A stretch of DNA of 64,000 nt from Coprinus comatus (lineage: Eukaryota; Basidiomycota; Agaricomycetes; Agaricales; Agaricaceae), in assembly GCA_034638255.1 (NCBI GenBank), contig JAWPGT010000012.1, positions 496,001 to 560,000 on the forward strand. The letters run 5' to 3'. The notes under the pieces were generated by a model. It saw nothing but the letters and a program-made list of their open reading frames with translations, was not told where the DNA came from and did no database searches. Below are positions 39,234-49,517 of the stretch, piece after piece. The translations under genes and the position numbers were made by a program. Each line of letters starts with the position of its first letter. Within the stretch, counting starts at the first letter, position 1.

Positions 39234-40973
39234 ATGTCAATCCAACAACGACCCTACCCTTTTTCGGGCTCCGCTTCGGACAACAAATACTCAACTGCTG
39301 TTGATTCCTCACTTTCTCTTCACACTTCCAAATCTCATTTGCACTCGTATCTTAAAAGAGGGCTAGGGGGTCAGGCTACGAATAAGAAGGATTTGAATGT
39401 TTCTATGGGAGATGAAGAAGGACTCGTTCATCATCATCATCGTGTTTCTTCTTCCTTGACTACTACCACTACCACTACCACTACCACTACCACTACCACT
39501 ACTCCTACTACTACCCCGTCGCCGTCGCTGCCATCACTTTCTTCTAGTTCTTCAACACCATCGATGTCGTTGACTTCTGTTACTTCGGAGGATGGTCCCG
39601 ACGCTAGTGGAAATGGGTGTGGGAATGGTCTTTTTGGGGAAAATGAAAAGGGGTTAATAGACCACCAATATCAGGACCAGAAGCACTGTGTGAAGGTGGG
39701 CAACGAAAACGACAACGACAGCGACAACGACAAAGATAAGGTCTCAACGTCGACTTCGACTACTACTATAACGCAACTAGGACTTAGATTGGATCAAATG
39801 CAATTACAGGACAATACAACAATTACGAAAGCAGATAGTGATGGTGATGGAGTTGTACGTGAACAAGAACAAGAGTATGAAGCTGGGCCATCGACAGCTT
39901 CTACATCGATAGGATTATTACCCTTACAATCATCATCATCACCATCATGCTCAACGACATCATCAGCTTCATCTTCAACATCTTCATTACCTACCATTTC
40001 AAATTCACCTCCTATTATCACCACCACTACTACTACAACTATAACTATAACTTCGGCTTCGACACCTAATTTGCATGAATCGGTCAGTTCGGCAAATATT
40101 ATTGCGTTGTCGGTGTCGAGTGATAATGATTCTGGTTCTGGAAATACGAATGGGAATGGGAATGGGGATAGAAATGCGAGTACTAGTTTGAGGTCGTTGT
40201 TGAGACCTAGACAAGTTTCTGATTTTACTGGTCAACAGCGTTTACAAGAGCAACAAAATTCACTTAATGTGAAGTTTGCTCCGTTACCAGAATTGGAACC
40301 TAGGAAAAGAAAGTCAAATACACCTTTGGGTATGGCAGCTAAAAGACAGATTGCTAGAAGAAGAGCGGATCCTGGGATGTTTGATCAAGAAGGAGTTTAT
40401 TGGAGTCAAGAAGAGTTTGATAGGATGAGAGCTGTTCAGGAACAGAGGGTTTTACAACAAGAACATCCTGATCTTACACCGGAAGAGTTGGCTATGAAGG
40501 AAGAAAGGATTAGGAAGAAAGAGGAGAGGAGAAGAGAGAAGGATAGGGGGAGAGAGGAGAGAAGGTTGAAGAAGGATGAGGAAAGGCAAGCTAAGGAAAT
40601 GCAGACTGATCCTTTTGTTGCTGCTGTTAAAAAGATGAGTGTTATTAGTAGGACTATGTGGAAAAAGATGTCGAATAAGGATTTGAAAGGGTTGAGTGAA
40701 GAAGAAATGAGGGAAGAGGAGGAATGGAAGAAGAAGAGAAAGGAGTATAAGAGGAAACAGAGGGAACGACATGAAAATCAAAAGGCGAGTCTTGTTGCTC
40801 GATATGAGATACCTGAAAAACCGGTGGATGAGGACCAAGGTGAAGGGCGAGTGTGGATTGAAGAGGTTGGAGAACCGTATAGGAAAATGCAGGAGCTACG
40901 GGCTAAAGAGTCGATTGACACTGAGCCTATTATCTTGAACTCTGAGCCATCGTCGCCGAATATTGTTGAATGA
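39234..40973 (+). CDS. Highly charged, low-complexity protein with C-terminal coiled coil, function unknown
   Basis: A single open frame, MSIQQRPYPFSGSASDN to EPSSPNIVE, about 579 aa, with ATG at 39234. The first 340 residues are Ser/Thr/Asn/Asp-rich and contain a poly-Thr run encoded by a CTACCA-type repeat. A basic segment follows (RKRKSNTPLGMAAKRQIARRR), then FDQEGVYWSQEEFDRMRAV. A long Lys/Arg/Glu helix comes next (KKEERRREKDRGREERRLKK ... WKKKRKEYKRKQRERHENQ). The protein ends in a more ordered segment, VWIEEVGEPYRKMQELRAK. The charge pattern suggests a nuclear or nucleolar scaffold, but that is inference. No intron is needed, unlike most neighbours. No family is recognised. Confidence 0.75.
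   Translation: MSIQQRPYPFSGSASDNKYSTAVDSSLSLHTSKSHLHSYLKRGLGGQATNKKDLNVSMGDEEGLVHHHHRVSSSLTTTTTTTTTTTTTTTPTTTPSPSLPSLSSSSSTPSMSLTSVTSEDGPDASGNGCGNGLFGENEKGLIDHQYQDQKHCVKVGNENDNDSDNDKDKVSTSTSTTTITQLGLRLDQMQLQDNTTITKADSDGDGVVREQEQEYEAGPSTASTSIGLLPLQSSSSPSCSTTSSASSSTSSLPTISNSPPIITTTTTTTITITSASTPNLHESVSSANIIALSVSSDNDSGSGNTNGNGNGDRNASTSLRSLLRPRQVSDFTGQQRLQEQQNSLNVKFAPLPELEPRKRKSNTPLGMAAKRQIARRRADPGMFDQEGVYWSQEEFDRMRAVQEQRVLQQEHPDLTPEELAMKEERIRKKEERRREKDRGREERRLKKDEERQAKEMQTDPFVAAVKKMSVISRTMWKKMSNKDLKGLSEEEMREEEEWKKKRKEYKRKQRERHENQKASLVARYEIPEKPVDEDQGEGRVWIEEVGEPYRKMQELRAKESIDTEPIILNSEPSSPNIVE
39460..39513 (+). repeat. CTACCA-type microsatellite inside a coding region
   Basis: About eight copies of a six-base CTACCA-like unit code for consecutive threonines in the charged protein. 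Length variation would keep the frame only in steps of three. Confidence 0.8.
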
Positions 40974-41132
40974 TTTTTATTATTTTATATTTTCTGGATA
41001 TTATACCCTTATTAGCTAGATTACATTTTTAGGAAATATTTAATTGGTTGCCATGTGATCTGCACAGGGTTATCTGTTTGCCGAGCGGAAAAGGCCATCT
41101 AATCCCGTCTTTCTTTTCTTCCTACTCCAACC

Positions 41133-42630
41133 ATGTCCTTATGCAGCACGATACCCACCCTCACCCGCACAGATACCCTCACCTCACAGACATTCCTCAC
41201 AACCACCCAGACTCTTACATCCACACTCCCTCCAATAACTACCACCTTCACTACTATCATCAGCGGCGTTATCCTTGATGCTACCACAACAATCACCTCT
41301 ATCATACCAGGTCAATCTTAACCTCTTTCTCTGCGCCTTTTCCTAGAATAGAGTATTCATCTCATTTCATTTGGGGTATAGGTGCAACCACGACTTTGGA
41401 AGTCACTTCAACATCGACTATACCCTTGACAACGACTACAACAACTACGTTACTTGGGACAACATGTACAACGACAACATCAGAAACTACTAGCAATACT
41501 ACTACAAGTACACCTACCCCACCACCTCAAACAGAAACAACAGGCACATTGGTGTCAACAGATACAAATGGCAATATTCTAACAACCACTTTTACGAGTA
41601 TTGTCACTGCACCTCCTGCTCAAACAACCGATCTAGGAGGAGGAGGAGGAGGATCTGGTTCGGATAATTCGAATCTTGCTGCAATTGTGGGAGGTGCTGT
41701 GGGTGGTGGTGTCGGTCTATTGGTGATCGTGTTATTGCTGTGGTTTATCATGTGCGTTCCTCGTGGTCCATTCCAATCAACGTGCTACACTGATCGCTTA
41801 CGGCTCTTTTTTTTTTCCAGGCGACGCAGGAGAAAAGACATAGACTGGGATGGTGTCTTTGTCGATGACTACGGCAACAAAATCGCCAATGCTAATAGTA
41901 GCTCAGGTGCAGGTTCAGGTAATGCTAGACTGGAATTAGAACCAGACCTTACACCGCAACCCTATCCTTTCTCTCAACCTAATTCATCCACAACTGCTCA
42001 ACAACAACTTCACCTAGTACTGCATATACCCATAATGCTTCGTCAACAGACTATTCACAGGCTCAAGGATATTTCCCTTCTAATCCGACAGCTTATCCAC
42101 CCCAACCACCGACGCAGCAACAAAGTTATTATATGCCGGAAACCGAAAGACCTATGTATGCAATGCCGAACACTTATACCAACCAGAACCAACAGTACCA
42201 ATATCCTGGAGCAGGGTATGATAATGGTGCTTCTAGTCAAGCATATACCCCATATTCCCAACAAAGTAATACTGCTTATCCAAATCCGTATGATGCGGTA
42301 TCAGCGGAGAGTGTGGTAGGACCTGCTGCCGCTATTGTTGGTGTTGGTGCTGGTGCCGCTGCTGCTACTAGTGTTGCTGGTGGTAGTTTGGTTCCTCCCC
42401 CTGCTGCTGCCGCTGCGTTGCCTCCGTTGACAGATGTGAAGCATAAAGATGGACCGTCGGGACCAGTGAATTCACAACCTTTGGTACATTTGGATGGTGG
42501 AAGATATCAGGAACATGCAGCTGGTCTGCCATTGAGAACTGTTAATCCTACTGAAGGGGATGATGATGATGATGAAGGTGGTGTTTCGAATATGAGGAGA
42601 AGGAAGGCTCCTCCTGCTTATACAGATTGA
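41133..42630 (+). CDS. Thr-rich single-pass membrane protein, sensor-like, copy A of a tandem triplet
   Basis: Exons 41133..41310, 41382..41751 and 41821 onward join in phase. The ectodomain is Thr/Ser-rich with conserved cysteines (MSLCSTIPTLTRTDTLTSQ; LLGTTCTTTTSETTS). Then come a glycine-rich approach and one membrane helix (AAIVGGAVGGGVGLLVIVLL), a basic cluster (MRRRRKDIDWDGVFVDDYG) and a Tyr/Gln/Pro-rich cytosolic tail. The tail holds PLVHLDGGRYQ and ends APPAYTD. The exon-3 frame closes at 42319, while the tail with the conserved motifs is in the -1 frame, switching between 41982 and about 42015. I therefore extend to 42630. The architecture recalls fungal cell-wall stress sensors (Mid2/Wsc-like) by layout only. 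PPAY is a WW-domain (Rsp5/Nedd4) docking motif by established knowledge. There is no cleavable signal peptide. Confidence 0.75.
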
Positions 42631-44445
42631 GAGATCTGTGGCGTAAGGAAATTTGAAGTTGGGTCTATGGTTGCTCATAATTTAGTATATATTTTTTCTT
42701 ATATATGTCATACGTATGTATCTCACTCTCCTTTTTTTATTGTTTGTTTTTTGTAGTGTGTAGTGATTTTTTTGTGATTTCTTTTTGCGTTTTCGATGTC
42801 TATTCATTTTCTTTATTTCTCTTTCCCTTTTTCCTCCATGCTTCCCTCCTCGTATTACTCAAGGCTTCAACACAGGTCTCTTTTGACTTCCCCTGACTCC
42901 CATTCTTTTATTACCCATTTTCTTTCAAATGATCCACACATTTTTGTTTGATACCTTTTGTGGACATTCATTTTATGGCGCCTTCGTTTTCTCCCGGGAT
43001 TCGAATTTCGGTGCCGACAATTGATCAACGCTACGCTAAGCGTTAAGGCTTAAAGGCTTAAAAAGAGTCGCAAAAAAAAACACTATATACATATATGTTA
43101 TTGACAGTTATACACAACTTGTAAGTATTATCTTACTTTTGTGTGTTTTAACTCCCCTTGCTTGTTATATCCGCTCTTCATTACATTATTTATAATAAAA
43201 AAAGGAAGCTTACAGTTTATCGATTTGTGATTTTTTTTAGGGTACCTTGAATTATCGACGGGGACGATACAATGTACATATTTTCGGTGTACAAAGTTTA
43301 CCGACTAGAACCGAAAGCTGGCTATGCTGATTATGATTTTATGATGACTCTCATTTGTAACTTGGTGTTTCTTTTGGGCCTTGGCACTACTTTTGCACTT
43401 TTGTATCAATTGTTTTATTTCGGGATGGAGACCTTTTTTTGTTGCTACTTTGCGCTTCTTTTGTTTATTGTATTTAGTAGTTATACACACTTATGTCATG
43501 TCAAGTTTCAAGTTATAAGTTGATGGAAAATGGGATTGTATTTGTGTTGCTGTTCCGTCCATTGCGGTTTTTACTCTTTTTAAGTATAAGTTCTTCTGGC
43601 TGGTTCTGGACAGTTGCGTTGGTATACTTCAATCCAATGATACATATACATAGTGTATAATGATGTTCAAACGTTTTAAGGCACTTAAGAATGTGAGTCA
43701 TTGAGTGTCACATCATGTCATTGAATCGATCATTGGATGTTTGATGGCAGTAACCTTGTTGAATTGATCAATATAAATTTACTATGTAAGTACAAGTCCC
43801 TAAAATTCTCCCGGGGTCCCCTTCGCCCCCATTCAAATAATTAAAAGTTCCCTCTGGAGAAAGGTCCCATCAATATTTTTGAATTTAATATCTAATATTT
43901 ATCACACCTCTATAGACTATGTATTACAACCCGACCACACTTTACCCCGATTGTACGATACTTTAATACGACTTTAATATGCCGCTTATTCAACGTGTCG
44001 ATCATGCATTTGTGTATGTGACTTATTTAAACCGTTACAAGGATAATAAATGAGGGTCAATAAAATTGAACCAGCGCTGGGAATGAGCGTCGAGGATGTA
44101 AGTAATTGACAAGTCCTCTGCGGTATATACTTATTACTAAGTATAACTCTTTACTTTGGGCCGCTTCATGCCCGCGTCATTGAAAAAAAAACGAAGTTAT
44201 AAAGAAAGGACGATTGAAGAATAAAGGGTTTGGTTTTTCCCCCCTTCTTTCCTTGTTTTCAACACCCGTAGATTGGTTGGTTGGTTAAATTCGCTCTCAA
44301 CTTTCTCTCTCTTCAAATTCTAGGTTATCCGGGTCGTAATATCTTACTCATAGACTCTAGTTAACCTTCGAATTCCTCAGCGCTCAGCTTTCAAGTAAAA
44401 AGAAAGAAAGAAAAAGAAAGAAAGAAAGAAAAGGAATTGAAAACA
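42631..44445. other. Intergenic, T-rich; one degenerate tRNA-like B box
   Basis: The first 300 bases are pyrimidine-rich, probably the 3' UTR of copy A. At about 42996-43010 the minus strand reads AAATTCGAATCCC, close to a Pol III B box, next to AACGCT...AGCGTT, a small palindrome. No cloverleaf can be built. The last 50 bases before 44446 are an A/G-rich AAAGAAAG repeat, in the leader of copy B. Confidence 0.45.
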
Positions 44446-46096
44446 ATGGCCGAATCATGTGTCTCTTCACCCACACTCACGACAACTCAAGTTATTACAA
44501 CTAATGTACCTGTTACTCTGATTGAGGATATTACGACGAGTTTACCTGCGTTGACTACTACCTATACTTTAACACCATCTTGTTCTCAAGTTGGTAGGAC
44601 TTGTGTTGCGGCGCCTACTACTGTTACTTCCACAATTCCTGGTCAGATCTTTTTTTTTTTTTAAAGCCCGAGTCTGTCATTATTATTAACAAGTTTGGTA
44701 CTTTCTACTACTACAGGTGATATTGTAACGACCGGAATAACATCCACCACTACAACAACATCCGAATTAACTTTAACAACTACTTTATTCGGAAGTTCAT
44801 GTAGCGGGACAGTTACAGACACAAATACAGGAACAGTAATCGGTACTGGTACTGGTACTGGTACAGGTACAGGTTCACGTTCAAGAACACCGGGCTCAGC
44901 CACTGGAACTACAACTTCTCGTTCCGAAACTACATCAACATTTATTTCTACGCAGTCGGATGGAAGAGTGGTTACTAGTTTGGTTACTATTACAGCTGCA
45001 CCTGTTGGTGTAAATAATGACGGTGCCACTGGTGCTACTGGAGGGAATTTGAAGTTGGGTCCGATTATTGGTGGTGTGGTTGGTGGTGTTGTTGTTTTGA
45101 TTATTGTTACTTTGGTGACTTGGTATTATCTGTGAGTGATTCTGAAGAGGGATTTTTTTTCTTTCTTTTTGAGCTTGGTGTGATACTAATTTTTTTTTGT
45201 AGGAAGAAACGAGCAACGACGAAGGAACTTGATCTTTTGTTTGATGGTGATGTTAAAGTCAAACCGTATGTCGAACATGGAAATCATGGTCCGTCAGAAA
45301 AAGTGACGAATTTCGAAACGAAAACTCCTCAATTAAAACCACAACACCAACATCAACCTACTCAACAAAATTACCAATATCAACAACAGCAACAACAACC
45401 AACGAACCAAGCACTGCAACAGCGGCAAGAACAAGGAGGTCATGTGCCACAGCAAGAATGGCCCGAGGATTATGATGACACAAGAAATGAAAAGAGGAGG
45501 TTGAAGAAGATGTATAAGAATACAATGACGATAGCTAATGGTACTGGGAATGAAATTAATGGTGCCGGACCTAGTCGTTATAACAATTCTGGTTCTCATT
45601 CTCTATCTACGTCACCAAATCCAAACTATCCTCATCAAGCTCTATCATCGGTACCGACAAACACAAATTATAATCCCGGCAGTAGTTCCTCGAATGCGAA
45701 CATCGGTCGCCATCATGGACAAGTACCTCCCGTTGGGTATCCCTATAACCAATCTTCTGGTTATGGAAGTTCCGTATCGGTTGATCCAAGATTATCACAA
45801 TATGGTTCGGTGTCGAGTCCGGGCTCATCAAGAGTTACTTCGATCGAGAACTTGAATGGACAGCAGAATCAACATACTCATGCTGGGTATTATCAATCTA
45901 CTCGAGTAATGTATCCGAATAATCCTCAGGTTCAAATTCCTGGTCCTCCTGTTGTGAAGGTTAGGCAAGCTTCTGGTGTAGTTACAAGTAATGCCCTCGG
46001 TCGGAGAAACATGGACAAGGGTATCATTTGGATAGAGCGCAGTATCAAGGAGGATCGAGTAGTACTGAACCTCCACCACCTGCTTACATGGGTTGA
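44446..46096 (+). CDS. Thr-rich single-pass membrane protein, sensor-like, copy B of a tandem triplet
   Basis: Exons 44446..44641, 44717..45131 and 45203 onward have the same phases (1 and 2) as copies A and C. The ectodomain is MAESCVSSPTLTTTQV and TLFGSSCSGTVTDT with a GT-repeat. The helix is GPIIGGVVGGVVVLIIVTLV, then the basic LKKRATTKELDLLFDGD, then a Gln/Asn/Ser-rich tail. The exon-3 frame would end at 46121 with sequence unlike the other copies. In the -1 frame, however, the last 25 codons read GYHLDRAQYQGG and PPPPAYMG, then stop at 46094-46096. These correspond to VHLDGGRYQ and APPAY of copies A and C. The frame must change between 45989 and 46022, most easily if one A is missing from an AAA run near 46007. 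The ectodomain is probably O-mannosylated; this is inference from Ser/Thr content. Confidence 0.75.
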
Positions 46097-47117
46097 GGTA
46101 TTTTTATTTTTAGGATACTGAGTTACCGACGCAGCACTGGTTTTTATTATTATTAAATAATCCCAGTTTGTGACGAACTACGAAGTAGTAGTAGTACACG
46201 AGTCTTGGACGGTTGAATTAAGCCCAAAGTCGGATTTGAGGCGTAAGATGTTAATCGTAGGTCAATGATAAATATCGGCCACAAATGCTGGAAACGATTT
46301 AACAAGATGAGATAGTATAGCACATCCCCCCCGCCTTGTGATCGGGGATATTTTGCACACGAGGTTAAAGTTGATGAAACTCTTGTGAAACTCCGAACAG
46401 TTTGGCAATTAACCTACCGAGAAATCTTTTCTTTTCCTACTGTAATGTGGTTATTTATATGCTGGAAATACTACATGAGCTCTCATTGGCATTAGAGAGC
46501 TGGATATGCTCTTCGGACGTGGTCCAAGTTTTGGAAAGCTTTCTCTTGTTCTATTTTTATCACTAGGCACAGCCACATCTTTGACGTGGTGAATGGAAGA
46601 TTTTGATGGGAAGAAAAAACTGGAAAAGGTCACGACGACAAAAGCAGTGCAAGTAAACGAATGTAGGCAACAACGGCTTGCAACACGGCAAGAACACGGT
46701 GCTTAAAAGTTAAAGCGAATGCGTGCCATCGTAGCCGGTCGTGGTCACAGGGCTTACGTAAGAGTTGGTTTAGCGAAACGCTCTCGGAAGCCATCAAATT
46801 GCGATGAGAGCCACTTCCAACTACCCTGCATAATTTCACCACTTAGACCGTCTCATCCACGGAGGGACTACACCGACTTTCTCTCTCAACCATCAACTTG
46901 CACTGTCTTAGTTGCTTTGCTAGGCCAATTATAACCTCGGCGCTCCTACTGCAAACCTCGTTCCATTCTTGACAGCTCAACTGGCGGTCATTTAAACCCG
47001 CCAGGCCTACTCTAGGTGCTTTCCTCTCTTGGTACTCTATTATTCGCAACCGGGGAGCAAGTGCAACATAACCCGTGAATTATTGTGAAAAAAATACTAG
47101 GTTAAGGGGTAAAAGGG
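46097..47117. other. Intergenic between sensor copies B and C
   Basis: About 1 kb with no supported gene. Short open frames on both strands at 46450-47050 overlap each other and have no domain or splice support. There is a C run at 46326-46333. Confidence 0.45.
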
Positions 47118-48643
47118 ATGTCGTCGTGCACTTCTAGTCCGACTTTGACGAGGACGAACGAGATCACCACCGAAAGTCTATCAACGTTGACTTCAACGCG
47201 TACTCAAACTCTCCCACCAACAACAACCACTATTACACTCACGCCTTCATGCACGATCTCATCTTGTACTCCGACCCCTGTTACTTCAACTTCTGAAATT
47301 CCAGGTAACTTTTTTCAGTATTTCTCTGAAAATTCGTGCAAGCTCAATGCTCTCCCAAGGGGGGGTAACAACGATTTTGGACACAATTACAACGACGATT
47401 CCGATAACTAGTACTCAAGTGACAACCCTTTGGGGAACGTCGTGCACAAGAACAGCGGACGACACAAGCCAAACTCCAGATACGTCAACGACATCAACAA
47501 CGTCGACGTCGACAACAACTACTACCCCACCCAACACGACATCACAGGTGTTCATTACACCTCCTCCGACCATTATTGTCACGTCTTCATCATCTACTCA
47601 AGCTGACGGAAATGTTACTCCTGTCGTCCTGACGATCACTTCTACAATGTCTCCTGTACTAGTTACAGATACACCCGGTTTAGCGGGAGGTCCTACAGAC
47701 AATACTGACAATTCAAAGCATTTGGGACCCATTATTGGTGGTGTTGTTGGAGGAGCTGTTGGGCTTGCAGTTATTATTCTACTTGGGTGGTTCTTCATGT
47801 GAGTATTTTTTCTATCCCGAGGTGTTTTTCGATTTAGTTAACCGACTTGCTTAATGTAGTCGAAGAAGACGAAGATGGGATGACATCTTCGAAATCGATG
47901 ACGATCTCGGCGCAGCAAGACGAAACGAAAAAGGTGAAGCTGAACCCAGCAAACCATACCAATATGGATTGGTCGGTCATACCAAGAGTCCATCTCTGAC
48001 GATACCTTCTACGCCTCCGTTCACCTCTACCACCATGGGAAGTGAGATGGGATATGACTCGACCCACCAAAGGCATAACTCAGCAACACCTTTGCTTGGT
48101 CCCCCAATGAGCGCAATGTCACTTGGAAATGGCGCGACATCTCCTAGACCACCAAGTACTGTAGGTTCGTTGCAAGGATTTGCACCTCCTCCTCAAGACA
48201 ACACTCTGGTCTCCATTCAAGATACTAGCAACCAACAACAACAAAATCAATGGGATCCTAACCTGTTGTACAACTTCCCTCAGCAATCCCAATCGCCAGT
48301 CCCCACTACTTCTCCGTCGGCTTCTACCACTGGACTTATTCTTACCACCCTTGGTTCTACCGTTGCTACTACATCAGTGATGGCGAGAACATCCAGTGAT
48401 ATTGAGCCTCGGACAGGCAGTCCTATCAGTTATCAAGAGCCACGGATTTTGCAGGTGACCAACGGAGGTCCTGAATTTGGATCGCCACCAGCACCTTCGT
48501 CACCTCTTAGGGACGGCAAAGGAAGACCTATAACAAGAGGGGAGAAGGTTCCACTTGTACATCTTGATGGAGGTCGGTATCAGCAACCTACCGCTGGAAG
48601 CAGTGGCACTTCCGCACCAGCGCCACCAGCGTACCATGAGTAA
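47118..48643 (+). CDS. Thr-rich single-pass membrane protein, sensor-like, copy C of a tandem triplet
   Basis: Exons 47118..47304, 47360..47798 and 47860..48643 give an intact 469-aa protein. It is the only member of the triplet that needs no frame change. The ectodomain is MSSCTSSPTLTRTNEITTES and TLWGTSCTRTADDTS. The helix is GPIIGGVVGGAVGLAVIILL, then IRRRRRWDDIFEIDDDLG, a Ser/Pro-rich tail, VPLVHLDGGRYQQPTAG and the terminus PAPPAYHE. Intron positions and phases equal those in A and B, which supports origin by tandem duplication. The positive-inside rule puts the RRRRR side in the cytosol. PPAY may recruit an Rsp5-type ubiquitin ligase for endocytosis; this is inference from the motif. 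The ligand or stress sensed is unknown. Confidence 0.85.
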
Positions 48644-48686
48644 AATGGTTACCATAGACTTTTCATCTTTTCATATGAACATTGGT

Positions 48687-48721
<35 letters not shown>

Positions 48722-49517
48722 AGGAGTACCGTGATTTCTCGGACCTTTTGATAATCCTGGGCTTTGTTCGTTTTTGGACCATTTAATGTCGATATCTTTG
48801 TGCTACCTTCTTGTTGTTTCATCATGCATATCTCTCTCATCATACGCATTATATAGTATTTTATCTCGTTATTTTTCTCTGTTACACTTATTGCTCTCCC
48901 TATGTCATTGTATCTACGAGTTGCTATGACGTAGTCCGTACCTGCGGCAAGTTACTGTTTTCATCTGCCTCATGGCAGGGAACTTGCATAATTCTCGATT
49001 TCGATAAGAGGAGTCTGAGCCTCAAGCTGACCAAGGTTAACTGATGGGTTGGTCCGCGATATCACAAATTTACAATAGGATGCAGGGTAGCGCCTATTGT
49101 TTTCGTAAAAGGCAGTGTTGCTCACGTGATCGAGCAACGTGAAAACAATGCGGCGAGAGCAACGAAATGCAACACGCAACGAGGCCATTGTTCTCAAATA
49201 CATTGTCCTCGCGTCTCTGGTCAGGCCATGGGCGGAGGATTAATTCAAATAGATGTTACGGCGGCTTCACACGCCCTGACCCGAGTCTCTTATATAACTC
49301 AACAATAATTATTTCATTTTCCTTCAACTTCTCCCCACTTCAACTTCTTAAGACTTGCTCTGCTCCTCGACGTTCCTGTTGTTGCGCAGCTTTATTGATT
49401 CTATCCCTCTGTAGTGCTGGGACACTATCAAGACACCTGACATTTATTCACGTAACTTTATCTTTCGAAAGTCTTCGTATATCCTCTACTTGGTTTCATA
49501 CCCACTAAACTATAGCA
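48644..49517. other. Intergenic with long poly-T
   Basis: This holds the 3' UTR of copy C and the upstream region of the four-TM gene. A 31-base T run stands at 48689-48719. No gene is supported. Confidence 0.5.
48689..48719 (+). repeat. Poly-T tract (31 nt)
   Basis: An uninterrupted run of T lies 45 bases after the stop codon of copy C. It could be a poly-A tail relic on the opposite strand or slippage-prone DNA. Its exact length is uncertain in any assembly. Confidence 0.85.

Noticed and set aside
42960..43070. Possible tRNA on the minus strand (ATTCGAATC and a nearby AACGCT/AGCGTT palindrome)
   Set aside because: Stems of the T-arm and acceptor do not pair; no cloverleaf can be formed.
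44661..45029. 122-codon Val-rich frame opposite sensor copy B
   Set aside because: It is the antisense of a Thr-rich coding exon (ACN codons read as valine in reverse), a shadow frame.
41133..48643. Mucin-like or adhesin (GPI-anchored) interpretation of the Thr-rich triplet
   Set aside because: Each protein has a central membrane helix followed by a long cytosolic tail, not a C-terminal GPI signal.
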